A DNA stretch of 64,000 nt, taken from Burkholderiales bacterium C2. GTDB taxonomy: Bacteria; Pseudomonadota; Gammaproteobacteria; Burkholderiales; Burkholderiaceae_C. The stretch's first letter is position 1; every line of letters starts with the position of its first letter. The notes below the pieces were generated by a model. That model was not told the DNA's origin, did not search any database, and saw nothing but the letters and a program-made list of their open reading frames with translations. Position numbers and translations under genes: made by a program. The DNA is taken from NCBI GenBank assembly GCA_005503085.1, contig SCOI01000006.1, positions 1 to 64,000 of the forward strand. The letters are read 5' to 3'. Positions 29,070 to 38,771 of this stretch are shown here, piece after piece.

Positions 29070-31322
29070 ATGCATGGGCTTGGACGTGGCCAACAATGGT
29101 GCCGCAGCATCTGTCTGGGCCTCAGCGCCGCCGCCGCGCTGCTGCTGGCGGCCTGCAACAACAGCCCCTATCCGCTCGGCGCTGCCGCGGATAACACGCT
29201 CTACAACTCCTTCGACGAGCGCTCGCCGCGCTATCTGGACCCGATCGCTTCCTACAGCAATCCGGAGTCGGTCTACACCTACCAGATCTACGAGCCGCTC
29301 TACGCCTATCACTACCTGAAGCGGCCTTACGAGCTGGTGCCCAAGACCGCCGAGAAGGTGGTCAAGCCCTATTACCTGGACAAGGACGGCAAGCGCCTGC
29401 CCGACGATGCGCCGGCCGAGCAGATCGCGCAAAGCGTCTACGACATCGCGATCAAGAAGGGCATCAAGTACGCGCCGCATCCGGCGCTGGCCACCGATGC
29501 CCAGGGCAACTACCTCTATCACAAGCTCAGCCGCGAGCAGCTGGGCGACAAGCGCTCGCCCTGGGACTTCGAGGTGCAGGGCACGCGCGAGATGGTGGCA
29601 GAGGACTATGTCTACGCGATCAAGCGGCACGCCACGCCGCGCATCGAGGCGCCGATCTATGCGATCTTCTCCGAGTATGTGCTGGGGCTGAAGGACTACG
29701 GCAAGCGGGTGCGCGAGGAAAACGCCAAGCTGCTCAAGGGCCTGCCCGAGAGCATCCGCGACAAGCCCTTCCTGGACTTCCGCCAATGGCCGCTGGAGGG
29801 CGCGCAGGCGCTGGACAGCCACACGCTGCGCGTGCGCATCAAGGGCAAGTACCCGCAGTGGCAGTACTGGATGGCGATGACCTTCATCTCGCCGCTGCCC
29901 TGGGAGGCCGATGCCTTCTACGCCCAGCCGGGCATGAGCGAGAACAGCCTGTCGCTGAACCAGTGGCCGGTTGGCACCGGTCCCTTCATGATGACCGAGT
30001 ATGTGCAGGACCGGCGCCATGTGATGAAGCGCAATCCGAACTATCGCGGTGACATCTATCCCTGCGAGGGCTCGGAGGCCGACCGCAAGGCCGGCCTGCT
30101 GGACGACTGCGGCAAGACCATGCCTTTTGTCGACACCATCGTCTCCACCATCATCAAGGAGAAGGTGCCGCGCAAGGAGATGTTCAAGCAGGGCTATCTG
30201 GACGTGCCCGAGATCGAGCGGCCCGAATGGGGCGTGGACTTCCAGGTCGATATGGACGACTCCGACGAGGTCAAGGCCGCTTACCAGGCCAAGGGCTTCA
30301 AGTTCCCGCTGGTGACCGACATCAACAGCTGGTATCTGGGCTTCAACTGGATGGACCCGGTGGTCGGCAAGGGCGACACGCCCGAGCAGCAGCTGAAGAA
30401 CCGCAAGCTGCGCCAGGCCCTGTCGATCGCGATCGACTGGGAGGAGGGCTATGGCCGCATCTTCCGCACCAAGGGCGGGGTCGCGGCCCACGGGCCGGTG
30501 CCGCCGGGCGTGTTCGGCTCGCGCGAGGGCACGGCCGATGGCTTCAATCCGGTCACCCATCATCTGGTCAATGGCGAGGTCGTGCGCCGCCCGATCGAGG
30601 ATGCCAAGAAGCTGCTGGCCGAGGCCGGCTACCCGGACGGGCGCGACGCCAAGACCGGCCGCCCGCTGGTGCTGAACTACGACTATCAACGCACCACCAC
30701 GCCCGAGATCAAGGCCGAGCTGGACTGGATGGTCAAGCAGTTCGCCAAGCTGGGTGTGCAGCTGGAGATCCGCGCCACCGACTACAACCAGTTCCAGGAC
30801 AAGGTTCACAAGGGCAAGCACCAGATCTTCTGGTGGGGCTGGCTGGCCGATTACCCGGACGCCGAGAACTTCCTGTTCCTGCTCTACGGCCCGAACAGCA
30901 AGTCCAAGCACGAGGGCGAGAACGCCGCCAACTACGAGAACCCCGAGTACGACCGCCTGTACCGCCGTCTGCAAAGCATCGACGACGGCCCCGAGAAGCA
31001 GCAGGTGATCGACCAGATGGTGCGCCTCGTGCGCGAGGATTCACCCTGGGCCTGGGGCTACTGGCCTTATGTGGGGCTGGCCTTCCAGCCCTGGGTCTAC
31101 AACGGCAAGCCCGGCATCATGATCCGGGATATGGCGCGCTATTACCGCGTCGATGCGCAGCAGCGCGCGGCCAAGCAGGCCGAGTGGAACCAGCCGATCT
31201 GGTGGCCGCTGCTGCTGCTGATCGCCGGTGCGGCCGCCATCGTCTGGACCACGCGCCGCAGCTTCCGCGCGCGCGAGCAGGCCACCGCGCGTGGCTATGT
31301 CAAACCGCAGACCGTTGCCTGA
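29070..31322 (+). CDS. Peptide-type ABC transporter substrate-binding lipoprotein with C-terminal membrane anchor
   Basis: 750-residue solute-binding family 5 (DppA/OppA type) protein. The signal sequence ends in a lipobox LAAC (Cys29). Family regions include YEPLYAYHYLKRPYELVPKTAEK, NQWPVGTGPFMM, NRKLRQALSIAIDWEE and the C-lobe WWGWLADYPDAENFLFLLYGPNSKS. It is longer than usual (about 530-600) and ends with a transmembrane helix (about 709-728) plus a basic tail, so it may be anchored at both ends. The start at 29070 has GGAGGGG upstream. First gene of a four-gene operon; the ligand is unknown. Confidence 0.9.
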   Translation: MHGLGRGQQWCRSICLGLSAAAALLLAACNNSPYPLGAAADNTLYNSFDERSPRYLDPIASYSNPESVYTYQIYEPLYAYHYLKRPYELVPKTAEKVVKPYYLDKDGKRLPDDAPAEQIAQSVYDIAIKKGIKYAPHPALATDAQGNYLYHKLSREQLGDKRSPWDFEVQGTREMVAEDYVYAIKRHATPRIEAPIYAIFSEYVLGLKDYGKRVREENAKLLKGLPESIRDKPFLDFRQWPLEGAQALDSHTLRVRIKGKYPQWQYWMAMTFISPLPWEADAFYAQPGMSENSLSLNQWPVGTGPFMMTEYVQDRRHVMKRNPNYRGDIYPCEGSEADRKAGLLDDCGKTMPFVDTIVSTIIKEKVPRKEMFKQGYLDVPEIERPEWGVDFQVDMDDSDEVKAAYQAKGFKFPLVTDINSWYLGFNWMDPVVGKGDTPEQQLKNRKLRQALSIAIDWEEGYGRIFRTKGGVAAHGPVPPGVFGSREGTADGFNPVTHHLVNGEVVRRPIEDAKKLLAEAGYPDGRDAKTGRPLVLNYDYQRTTTPEIKAELDWMVKQFAKLGVQLEIRATDYNQFQDKVHKGKHQIFWWGWLADYPDAENFLFLLYGPNSKSKHEGENAANYENPEYDRLYRRLQSIDDGPEKQQVIDQMVRLVREDSPWAWGYWPYVGLAFQPWVYNGKPGIMIRDMARYYRVDAQQRAAKQAEWNQPIWWPLLLLIAGAAAIVWTTRRSFRAREQATARGYVKPQTVA

Positions 31323-31332
31323 GGGACCAGCG

Positions 31333-32316
31333 ATGCTGAGCTATATGATCCGCCGTCTCGGTTACGGCCTGCTGATACTGATCGGGGTGAACCTGTTCAC
31401 CTTCTTCCTGTTCTTCTCGGTCAACACGCCCGACGATATGGCCCGCCTGAACATCGGCGGCAAGCGCGTGAGCCAGGAACAGATCGTCAAGTGGAAAGCC
31501 GAGCGTGGCTATGACAAGCCGCTGTACTGGAACGAGGCCGAGGCCGGCTCGGCCAAGCTCACCAAGACGATTCTGTGGGAGCGCTCGGTCTCGCTGATGA
31601 TGCTGGACTTCGGCCGCTCGGACGCGCGCCAGGCCGTCAATATCGGCCACGAGATCAAGACCCGCATGGGCGTCAGCCTGCAGCTGGCGGTGCCGCTGTT
31701 CATCCTGCAGGTGATCGTCAGCACCGCCTTCGCGCTGATGCTGGTGTTCTTCCGCAACACCCGCATCGACTTCTGGGGCGTGGTGCTGTGCGTGCTGATG
31801 CTGTCGATCTCCAGCCTGTTCTACATCATCGTCGGCCAGTACTTCTTCTCGCGGCTGCTCAAGCTGGTGCCCATCAACGGCTATGCGCCGGGCCTGGACG
31901 CGATCAAGTTCCTGGCCCTGCCGATCGCGCTGTCGCTGCTGGCGCGGCTGGGCGGCGAGGCGCGGCTGTACCGGGCGATGTTCCTGGAGGAGGTCGGCAA
32001 GGACTATGTGCGCACCGCGCGGGCCAAGGGCCTGTCCGAGCAGATCGTGCTGTTCCGCCATGTGCTGCGCAATGCGCTGATCCCCATCATCACCAGCGCC
32101 GGCGCCTACCTGCCCTATGTCTTCATGGGCAGCCTGGTGTTCGAGAGCTTTTTCGGCATCCCGGGCCTGGGCGCCTTCGTGATCGAGGCCATCACCGGCC
32201 AGGATTTCGCCATCGTGCGCACCATGGTCTTCCTCGGCGCGGTGCTCTATATCGCGACCAATGCGCTGATCGACATCGCCTACACCTGGGTCGACCCCCG
32301 GGTGCGTCTGGCCTGA
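31333..32316 (+). CDS. Peptide-type ABC transporter permease (OppB/DppB-like)
   Basis: Inner-membrane permease of 327 residues, start MLSYMIRRLGYGLLILIGVNLFTFF. It carries the family's C-terminal coupling region VGKDYVRTARAKGLSEQIVLFRHVLRNALIPIIT and SLVFESFFGIPGLG. It begins 10 bp after the binding-protein gene. The N-terminal periplasmic loop (about 35-105) is long for the family. Confidence 0.92.
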   Translation: MLSYMIRRLGYGLLILIGVNLFTFFLFFSVNTPDDMARLNIGGKRVSQEQIVKWKAERGYDKPLYWNEAEAGSAKLTKTILWERSVSLMMLDFGRSDARQAVNIGHEIKTRMGVSLQLAVPLFILQVIVSTAFALMLVFFRNTRIDFWGVVLCVLMLSISSLFYIIVGQYFFSRLLKLVPINGYAPGLDAIKFLALPIALSLLARLGGEARLYRAMFLEEVGKDYVRTARAKGLSEQIVLFRHVLRNALIPIITSAGAYLPYVFMGSLVFESFFGIPGLGAFVIEAITGQDFAIVRTMVFLGAVLYIATNALIDIAYTWVDPRVRLA

Positions 32317-32337
32317 ACGGATAGATCGCTGACCATC

Positions 32338-33771
32338 ATGGGATTCAAGCTTGTTTTCTTGTGGACCGATGTGGCGCTGTGGGCCTTGTTTGCCGCGCTG
32401 CTCGCCTATGTCTTGCGCATCCGCTCGCACCCCACGCTGCGCGCCACCTGGAGCCGCGTGCTGCGCGACCCGGCCGCCGCCTCGGCCGGCCTGGTGATGC
32501 TGCTGTTCCTGCTCGTCACGGCGCTGGACAGCGTGCACTTCCGCCGCGCGCTGCCGGCGCAGAACGCACAGGTCTTCTACGACACCCGCACCGAGTCGCT
32601 GCTGGACCTGGTGCTGGCGCGCCAGATCGAGATGCGCGAGACCACCTACTCGGCGCCGCTGGCCTATGTTGGCCTGAACAAGGAAAGCGTCACCGATGCG
32701 GCCGGCAAGACCACGCGCGACTTCCCGCGCCTGAACTTTGGCGGCGCGCATCTGTCGGACCCGGCGGCCGACTGGGCCGGCGATGTCGCTCGGCGTGCGC
32801 TCGGCGGCATGGCCGCCGGCCTGCTGCTGGCCCTGCTGGCGGCCCTGGCCACCGCGGCGGCGCTCGCGCGCGGCCATGGCGGCTTTGCGCGGGCCTGGCG
32901 CGATCTGCTGGCCGACCGCACCCATTACCCGCTGCGTGCGCTGCTGCTGACCCTGGGCGCGGTGCTGCTGCTGGTCGGCCCGACCGTGGCGCTGATGGGG
33001 CATTACCATGTGTTCGGCACCGACCGCACCGGCAACGATGTGCTCTACCAGGCGCTCAAAAGCATACGCACGGCTTTTGTGATCGGCGCGATCTCTACGC
33101 TGGCGACCCTGCCGCTGGCCCTGGTGCTGGGCATTCTGGCCGGCTATTTCAAGGGCTGGGTGGATGAGGTAATCCAGTACATCTACACGACCTTGAGTTC
33201 GGTGCCCAATGTGCTGCTGATCGCTGCCTGCGTGCTGATGGTGCAGGTCTTTCTGGACAAGAACCCGGAGCTGTTCGAGACCGGCGCCGAGCGCTCGGAC
33301 CTGAAGATGTTCCTGCTCTGCGTGATCCTGGGCGTGACCGGCTGGGCCGGGTTGTGCCGGCTGGTGCGGGGCGAGACGCTGAAACTGCGCGAGCTCGACT
33401 ATGTGCAGGCGGCCACCGCTTTCGGCGTCAGCCATGGCCGCATCATGGCCCGCCACATCGTGCCCAATGTGATGCATCTGGTGCTGATCACCGTGGTGCT
33501 GAGCTTCTCCGAGCTGATCCTCTACGAGGCGGTGCTGACCTATGTGGGCGTCGGCGTCGACCCCAGCATGAACAGCTTCGGCGGCATGATCAATCTGGCC
33601 CGCTCCGAGATGTCGCGCGATCCGGTGGTGTGGTGGAGCTTTGTGGCCGCCTTCGGCTTCATGGTGACCCTGGTGCTGGCCGCCAATCTGTTCGCCGATG
33701 GCGTGCGCGACGCCTTCGATCCGCGTTCGCGCAGCCTGCGTCCGCGTGTGCTGTCTCTTGCGAAGAAGTAA
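32338..33771 (+). CDS. Peptide-type ABC transporter permease (OppC/DppC-like) with N-terminal extension
   Basis: 477-residue permease, much longer than the usual 280-300. The C-terminal half is a normal OppC domain (HYHVFGTDRTGNDVLYQALKSIRTAF, YVQAATAFGVSHGRIMARHIVPN, FSELILYEAVLTYVGVGVDPS). The N-terminal half adds several hydrophobic helices and a hydrophilic loop (about 68-145) of no recognised domain. It pairs with OppB-like and the fused ATPase on either side. Confidence 0.9.
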   Translation: MGFKLVFLWTDVALWALFAALLAYVLRIRSHPTLRATWSRVLRDPAAASAGLVMLLFLLVTALDSVHFRRALPAQNAQVFYDTRTESLLDLVLARQIEMRETTYSAPLAYVGLNKESVTDAAGKTTRDFPRLNFGGAHLSDPAADWAGDVARRALGGMAAGLLLALLAALATAAALARGHGGFARAWRDLLADRTHYPLRALLLTLGAVLLLVGPTVALMGHYHVFGTDRTGNDVLYQALKSIRTAFVIGAISTLATLPLALVLGILAGYFKGWVDEVIQYIYTTLSSVPNVLLIAACVLMVQVFLDKNPELFETGAERSDLKMFLLCVILGVTGWAGLCRLVRGETLKLRELDYVQAATAFGVSHGRIMARHIVPNVMHLVLITVVLSFSELILYEAVLTYVGVGVDPSMNSFGGMINLARSEMSRDPVVWWSFVAAFGFMVTLVLAANLFADGVRDAFDPRSRSLRPRVLSLAKK

Positions 33772-33777
33772 GAAGCC

Positions 33778-35637
33778 ATGTTGAAGATTGAAGATCTGAA
33801 GGTGGCGCTGGACGCCGATGCCGGTCTGGTGCGCGCCATTGACGGCATGCGTCTGGCGATCACGCGCGGCCAGACCTTTGCGCTGGTCGGTGAATCGGGT
33901 TGCGGCAAGAGCATGACGGCGCTGGCCCTGATGCGCCTGCTGCCCGACAACGGACGCATCACCGCTGGCCGCCTGGACCTGGAAGGCGAGGATGTGTTCG
34001 GCCTGCCCGAGGCGCAGATGCGCGAGGTGCGCGGCGGGCGCATCGGCATGATCTTCCAGGAGCCATCGACCAGCCTGAACCCGGTGATGCGGGTCGGGGC
34101 CCAGATCGTCGAGGCCATCGAGGCGCACACGCCGCTGCGCGGCGCGGCGGCGCGCGCGAAGGCCATCGACTGGCTCAGGCGCGTCGGTATTCCGGAGCCC
34201 GAGCGCCGCATTGACGAGTATCCGTTTCGCCTGTCCGGCGGTCAGAAGCAGCGCGTGATGATCGCGATGACCCTGGCGGCCGAGCCCGACTATCTGATCG
34301 CCGACGAGCCGACCACGGCGCTGGATGTGACCATCCAGGCGCAGATCCTCGACCTGCTGAAGGACCTGCAGCGTGAGCGCCAGCTGGGCGTGCTCTTGAT
34401 CACCCACGACCTGGGGGTGGTGTCGGGCATGGCTCAGCAGGTCGCGCTGATGTATGCGGGCCAGATCGTCGAGGTGGCGCCGGCCGAGGAGTTCTTTGCC
34501 GCGCCCAAGCATCCCTATGCGCGCTTGCTGCTGCAGGCGCTGCCGGACGCGGCCAAGCGCGGCGAGGCCCTGGCCGCGATTGCCGGCACCGTGCCGCCGC
34601 TGTGGATGGCATTCAGCGGCTGCCGCTTCGCGCCGCGCTGCGACCGGGTGATGCCGGCCTGCCACGACCAGGTGCCTGAGCTGACGGCGCTCAGCGTCAC
34701 CCACCAGGTGCGCTGCCGGCTCTACACCCATCCGCAGGAGGCGCTGCCGGTGCCGGCCGTGGCGGCTGCGGTCGCGCGGGCCGCAGCGCCGGCCGGCGAC
34801 CCGGACATGCCGCTGCTGGAGGTCAGGCATCTGCGGGTGCGCTTTGCCCTGAAGCGCGGCCTGCTGGAGCGCGGCGCGCCGCGCTACTTCAATGCGGTGG
34901 ACGATGTGTCCTACCGCATCCTGCCGGGCCGGACACTGGCCCTGGTGGGCGAATCCGGCTGCGGCAAGACCACATCGGGCAAGGCCATCGTGCAGCTGCT
35001 GCGCACCCAGGCCCAGATCGAGGGTCAGGCCTTGCTGAACGGGCAGGATCTGTTCACCTTGCAAGGCGATGCGCTGCGCGAGGCGCGCCGCCAAGTCCAG
35101 ATCATCTTCCAGGACCCGTTTGCCTCGCTGAACCCGCGCATGCGGGTCTACGAGCTGCTGGAGGAGGGCGTGCAGGCCTTGCGGCCCGATCTGGATGCGG
35201 CGGCGCGGCGGCGCAATCTGGAGCTGCTGGTTGACCAGGTGGGCCTGCGGCGCGATGCGCTGGAGCGCTTCCCGCACGAGTTCTCCGGCGGCCAGCGCCA
35301 GCGCATCGCGATCGCGCGGGCGCTGGCCGTGGAGCCGCGCCTGATCGTCTGCGACGAGCCGACCTCGGCGCTGGACGTGTCAGTGCAGGCGCAGATTCTC
35401 AATCTCTTGCGCGATTTGCAGCGCGAGCGCGGCTTGTCCTATCTGTTCATCACCCACAATATCGGCGTCGTCGAGTACATCGCCGACGAGGTGGCGGTGA
35501 TGCAGTCGGGACGCATCGTCGAGGCGGGCAGCAGTGCCGAGGTGTTGGGTCGACCGCAAAGCGACTACACCCGGACCCTGCTGGCTGCGGTGCCTCGGGT
35601 GCAGGGCCGGGGTGCGGAGGCAGGGGCGCCGGTTTGA
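33778..35637 (+). CDS. Fused dual ABC ATPase (OppD-OppF type, YejF/GsiA-like)
   Basis: 619-residue protein with two complete nucleotide-binding domains. Half 1 has Walker A GESGCGKS (about 40), signature [16 protein letters not shown] and Walker [13 protein letters not shown]. The OppD-type C-terminal cysteine-rich stretch [14 protein letters not shown], known in family members to hold an [Fe-S] cluster, follows. Half 2 has [25 protein letters not shown] and [12 protein letters not shown]. It powers the preceding permeases and ends the operon. Confidence 0.94.
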   Translation: MLKIEDLKVALDADAGLVRAIDGMRLAITRGQTFALVGESGCGKSMTALALMRLLPDNGRITAGRLDLEGEDVFGLPEAQMREVRGGRIGMIFQEPSTSLNPVMRVGAQIVEAIEAHTPLRGAAARAKAIDWLRRVGIPEPERRIDEYPFRLSGGQKQRVMIAMTLAAEPDYLIADEPTTALDVTIQAQILDLLKDLQRERQLGVLLITHDLGVVSGMAQQVALMYAGQIVEVAPAEEFFAAPKHPYARLLLQALPDAAKRGEALAAIAGTVPPLWMAFSGCRFAPRCDRVMPACHDQVPELTALSVTHQVRCRLYTHPQEALPVPAVAAAVARAAAPAGDPDMPLLEVRHLRVRFALKRGLLERGAPRYFNAVDDVSYRILPGRTLALVGESGCGKTTSGKAIVQLLRTQAQIEGQALLNGQDLFTLQGDALREARRQVQIIFQDPFASLNPRMRVYELLEEGVQALRPDLDAAARRRNLELLVDQVGLRRDALERFPHEFSGGQRQRIAIARALAVEPRLIVCDEPTSALDVSVQAQILNLLRDLQRERGLSYLFITHNIGVVEYIADEVAVMQSGRIVEAGSSAEVLGRPQSDYTRTLLAAVPRVQGRGAEAGAPV

Positions 35638-36214
35638 ATGGGCGCTCAGCACCCTGTTTCACGGGGTTCATGGTGAAAACCCTGAATTCTTAGGTCGGTC
35701 CGCCGGCGAAAGTACCAGTAAGATACCACTGTGGGTTCGGCGTTGAAAGTGAAGACCAGAAGACGCCGGAGTTTCAGTGTGTAAGGGCTTGGTCAGCTCG
35801 GGTAAGCCCCATGCCGCTTGGCCGGGTCAACTCGTTTATGATCTAGGCCGCTTCATGGTGCGGTGTTATGTAGTTTGACTACAACGCTGTTCCGACTTGA
35901 AGAACCGCCCGCGGGCCACAAGCCAGTGGGCATTTTTGTTGAGTGTGGGTTCCCATCGTGCCCCGAGTGATGAGTTGTGATGTCCATTCTGCAGCCAGCA
36001 GATGCACCCGAGCCGCAAGCATGTTGCGGCAGCCAGCGAACGGCGCCTGTGTGCCCGCCCTTGGTGTCTGGTGCAGTCTCTCGCACAGCCGGCAAGAACT
36101 GCTCCGAGCTCCGGTCTGAGTTGGGGCTCGTAGGTTTCTAGGCAGGCGCTGTGTAGAGCCGAACTCCCCGCATATGTCGATGAAAAAGTTTCGCAGTCTT
36201 ATGAAGGAGCGCGC
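35638..36214. other. 577-bp non-coding region before the TonB cluster
   Basis: No reading frame here has the codon character of the neighbours. The region is less GC-rich than its surroundings. I see a TTGACT at 35875-35880 and a perfect GCCCGCGGGC palindrome near 35908 followed some 20 bases later by ATTTTTG, but neither forms a convincing promoter or terminator. It probably carries the promoter of the tonB operon, perhaps with a long leader or a small RNA. Confidence 0.35.
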
Positions 36215-36868
36215 ATGAACTTTGCGCAGGAGAAGCAAGGGGCGTCCCGCTTTACAGGTATCGGTATCGTGATCGTGATTCACGTGCTGATCATCTGGGC
36301 GTTGGCCAGCGGTCTGGCCCGCAAGGCCGTCGAGGCGATCAAGGGTCCGATCGATGTGAAGGTGGTGGAGGAGAAGGTCAAGCCGCCGCCGCCGCCCGAG
36401 AAGGTCGTGCCGCCGCCGCCGGACATGAAGGCACCGCCGCCGCCGTTCGTGCCGCCGCCCGAGGTGCAGGTGACGGCGCCGCCGCCGCCCAACGCCATCC
36501 AGGCGCCGGTCAGCAACACCCCGCCGCCGACGCGCGAGGTGGCCGCTGCGCCGCCGCCGGCCCCGGCACCGGCACCCGCACCGGTGGCCAAGCCCGCCAA
36601 GATCACGGCCGGCATGGTCTGCACCAAGATGGGCAAGCCCGAGGTGCCGGCCGTCAACTGGAGCGGTGATGCCTTGTTCAAGGTGCTGGCCACGGTCAAG
36701 GCCGGTCGCGTCAGCGCGATCGAGGTGACCAGCTCGCAGATGCGCGGTGGCAATGATCGCAAGGTGCAGCGCGCCCTGATCGCCGCCATCACCGACACGC
36801 TGCAAAGCACGTACGAATGCCCGGGCGACCATGTGTTCGAGCAGGAGTTCCAGTTCCGCATCGAATAA
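36215..36868 (+). CDS. tonB: TonB-like energy transducer
   Basis: 217-residue periplasm-spanning protein that transmits proton-motive force from ExbB/ExbD to outer-membrane receptors. It has one N-terminal transmembrane helix (IGIVIVIHVLIIWALASGLA), a long proline-rich stretch (about 48-130: PPPPPEKV, PPPPDMKAPPPPF, PAPAPAPAPVAKP), and a C-terminal TonB-type domain (about 133-217). That domain carries two cysteines and ends FEQEFQFRIE, an atypical variant. The ribosome-binding site GAAGGAG is clear. It heads a tonB-exbB-exbD-exbD cluster. Confidence 0.9.
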   Translation: MNFAQEKQGASRFTGIGIVIVIHVLIIWALASGLARKAVEAIKGPIDVKVVEEKVKPPPPPEKVVPPPPDMKAPPPPFVPPPEVQVTAPPPPNAIQAPVSNTPPPTREVAAAPPPAPAPAPAPVAKPAKITAGMVCTKMGKPEVPAVNWSGDALFKVLATVKAGRVSAIEVTSSQMRGGNDRKVQRALIAAITDTLQSTYECPGDHVFEQEFQFRIE

Positions 36869-36958
36869 GCAAGACCCCATTTCCTGGCAACCGGCCCGCT
36901 CCGGTGCCTCTCAACCGACAACCGATCTCTCGATCTCTATTGCGTAGGAGTTGACTCC

Positions 36959-37804
36959 ATGATCTCTCGTATCTCCGGCCTGTTCGCCGCAATCGCATTT
37001 GCCGCGACCCTGGCTGCATCCCCTCTGGCCGCTCACGCCCAAGCCGCTGACGCCGCCTCCGCACCGGTGGAAACCGCTGCGCCCGCAGCGGTTGACGCTG
37101 CCGCCCCGGCCGCTCCCGCCGCCAAGGCCGAGCCGGCCGAGAACCCTTATGGCCTGAAGGCCATGATCGACCACGGCGATGCCGTGTCCAAGGGCGTGCT
37201 GCTGCTGCTGGTCATCATGTCCATGGGCAGCTGGTACATCCTGATCACCAAGCTGTGGGACACCCAGAAGCTGGCGACCGAAGCCAAGAGCGTGCGCGTG
37301 ACCTTCTTCAAGAAGGCCAGCCTGGCCGAAGGCGTCAAGGGCCTGAAGGAAGGCAGCGCATTCCGCTTCATCGCCGAGTCGGCCATCGAGGCCTCCGAGC
37401 ACCATGAAGGCGCGCTGACCGAGAACATCGACCACAGCAGCTGGGTGACGATGAACGTCGAGCGCGCTGTCGGCGAAGTCAACAGCCGCGTGCAGACCGG
37501 CCTGGGCTTCCTGGCCACCGTCGGTTCGACCTCGCCGTTCATCGGCCTGTTCGGCACGGTGTGGGGTATTCTGCAAGCGCTGACCGCCATCGGTGTGGCC
37601 GGCCAGGCTTCGATCGACAAGGTCGCCGGCCCGGTGGGTGAGGCGCTGATCATGACCGCCATCGGTCTGGGCGTGGCCGTGCCGGCCGTGCTGGGCTACA
37701 ACTGGCTGGTCAACCGCAACAAGGCCGTGATGGGCCAGGTGCGTGCCTTCGCTGCCGACCTGCACGGCGTGCTGATGGGCAACCGTTCGGTCGCCAAGCG
37801 CTAA
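36959..37804 (+). CDS. exbB: ExbB-type proton channel subunit with cleaved N-terminal extension
   Basis: 281-residue MotA/TolQ/ExbB protein. Unlike short ExbB it begins with a signal peptide (LFAAIAFAATLAASPLAAHA) and an Ala/Pro-rich periplasmic segment (about 25-60) before the first channel helix (VLLLLVIMSMGSWYILIT). The conserved channel region GLGFLATVGSTSPFIGLFGTVWGILQAL and LGVAVPAVLGYNWLVNRN are present. It follows tonB by 90 bp. Confidence 0.93.
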   Translation: MISRISGLFAAIAFAATLAASPLAAHAQAADAASAPVETAAPAAVDAAAPAAPAAKAEPAENPYGLKAMIDHGDAVSKGVLLLLVIMSMGSWYILITKLWDTQKLATEAKSVRVTFFKKASLAEGVKGLKEGSAFRFIAESAIEASEHHEGALTENIDHSSWVTMNVERAVGEVNSRVQTGLGFLATVGSTSPFIGLFGTVWGILQALTAIGVAGQASIDKVAGPVGEALIMTAIGLGVAVPAVLGYNWLVNRNKAVMGQVRAFAADLHGVLMGNRSVAKR

Positions 37805-37829
37805 GCCGCTTCGACCCGGAGCATTAATC

Positions 37830-38258
37830 ATGGGCATGAACGTCGGATCCTCTTCCGGCGATGACGAAGTGGTCTCGACCATCAACACCACGCCCCTCGT
37901 GGACGTGATGTTGGTGCTGTTGATCATCTTCCTCATCACCATTCCGGTGGTGACGCAATCGGTGACCTTGTCTCTGCCCAAAGAGACCAATGTCGTGCGC
38001 GTGACCAAGCCGGAAAATATCGAGCTGGCGGTGACCAAGGACGGCGACGTCTACTGGAACACCGCCCTGGTGCCTGACAGCGAAGCGCTGGTGGCACGAC
38101 TGAAGAAGGTGTCGGTGCTTGACCCGCAGCCCGAAGTGCATATCCGTGGCGACGAGAAGTCGCGCTACGAATCGGTGGGGCGCGTGATGGTGGCCTGCCA
38201 GCGCGCGGGCATCGTGAAGATCAGCTTCGTCACCGAGCCTCCGGCGCGCGGTGGTTGA
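37830..38258 (+). CDS. exbD: ExbD-type proton channel subunit (first copy)
   Basis: 142-residue single-helix protein. It starts MGMNVGSSSGDDEV, and the channel aspartate lies in INTTPLVDVMLVLLIIFLI. The periplasmic domain follows (PEVHIRGDEKSRYESVGRVM). It is one of two tandem ExbD genes with nearly the same N-terminus, the second starting 16 bp after this one ends. Duplicate ExbDs occur in TonB systems of Xanthomonas and Vibrio-type bacteria. Confidence 0.93.
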   Translation: MGMNVGSSSGDDEVVSTINTTPLVDVMLVLLIIFLITIPVVTQSVTLSLPKETNVVRVTKPENIELAVTKDGDVYWNTALVPDSEALVARLKKVSVLDPQPEVHIRGDEKSRYESVGRVMVACQRAGIVKISFVTEPPARGG

Positions 38259-38274
38259 GGCGAGGAGCTAGAGC

Positions 38275-38706
38275 ATGGGAATGAATGTAGGTAGCTCGTC
38301 CGGTGGTGACGAACCCGAGGTGATGCTGGACGTCAACACCACGCCGCTGATCGATGTGATGCTGGTGCTGCTGGTGATGCTGATCATCACCATCCCGATC
38401 CAGCTGCACTCGGTGAACCTGGACATGCCGGCGGGCAACCCGCCGCCACCGACCAAGGAGCCTGTGGTGCACGAGGTCTTCATCGACTTCGACGGCACGG
38501 TCAGCTGGGACGGCGTGGCGCTGGCCAATCATGCGGCCGTCGAGGCCAAGCTGGCCGAGATCGCAGCGGAGCCGGACCAGTCCGAGATCCACATCAAGCC
38601 CAACAAGCTGGTCGAGTACGGCAATGTGGCGGCGGTGATGGCGGCGGCTCAGCGGCTCGGCGTCAAGAAGATGGGCATGGTCGGCAACGAGCAGTTCATC
38701 GACTGA
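38275..38706 (+). CDS. exbD: ExbD-type proton channel subunit (second copy)
   Basis: 143-residue paralogue of the preceding gene, starting MGMNVGSSSGGDEP. The channel Asp is in VNTTPLIDVMLVLLVMLII. The periplasmic part has diverged (LDMPAGNPPPPTKEPVVHEVFIDF). Both copies keep the essential residue, so a mixed ExbD complex is possible. It is followed by a strong terminator. Confidence 0.93.
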   Translation: MGMNVGSSSGGDEPEVMLDVNTTPLIDVMLVLLVMLIITIPIQLHSVNLDMPAGNPPPPTKEPVVHEVFIDFDGTVSWDGVALANHAAVEAKLAEIAAEPDQSEIHIKPNKLVEYGNVAAVMAAAQRLGVKKMGMVGNEQFID

Positions 38707-38724
38707 TGCAGGCATGATCGAACG

Positions 38725-38759
38725 AACGCGCTGCCCGCAAGGGCGGCGCGTTTTTTTCT
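38725..38759 (+). terminator. Intrinsic terminator between exbD2 and the TPR-like gene
   Basis: A 12-bp stem with one G-T pair (AACGCGCTGCCC / GGGCGGCGCGTT), loop GCAA, followed by TTTTTTTCTT. The next gene's AGGAGA site is only a few bases beyond, so it either has read-through or another promoter within the gap. Confidence 0.85.
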
Positions 38760-38771
38760 TAGGAGAATGCA

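Noticed and set aside
31300-35277. A 1300-codon minus-strand open frame opposite the peptide ABC transporter operon
   Set aside because: Same cause: codon bias on the coding strand removes stops on the opposite strand. No motif or ribosome-binding site.
35697-35800. Segment that at first sight resembled an rRNA fragment (GAAAGTACCAG...)
   Set aside because: Only a few bases agree with 23S rRNA and there is no extended similarity that I can recognise.
36401-36600. CCG-rich tandem repeat as a DNA repeat element
   Set aside because: It is the codon pattern of the proline-rich region of TonB, not a separate element.
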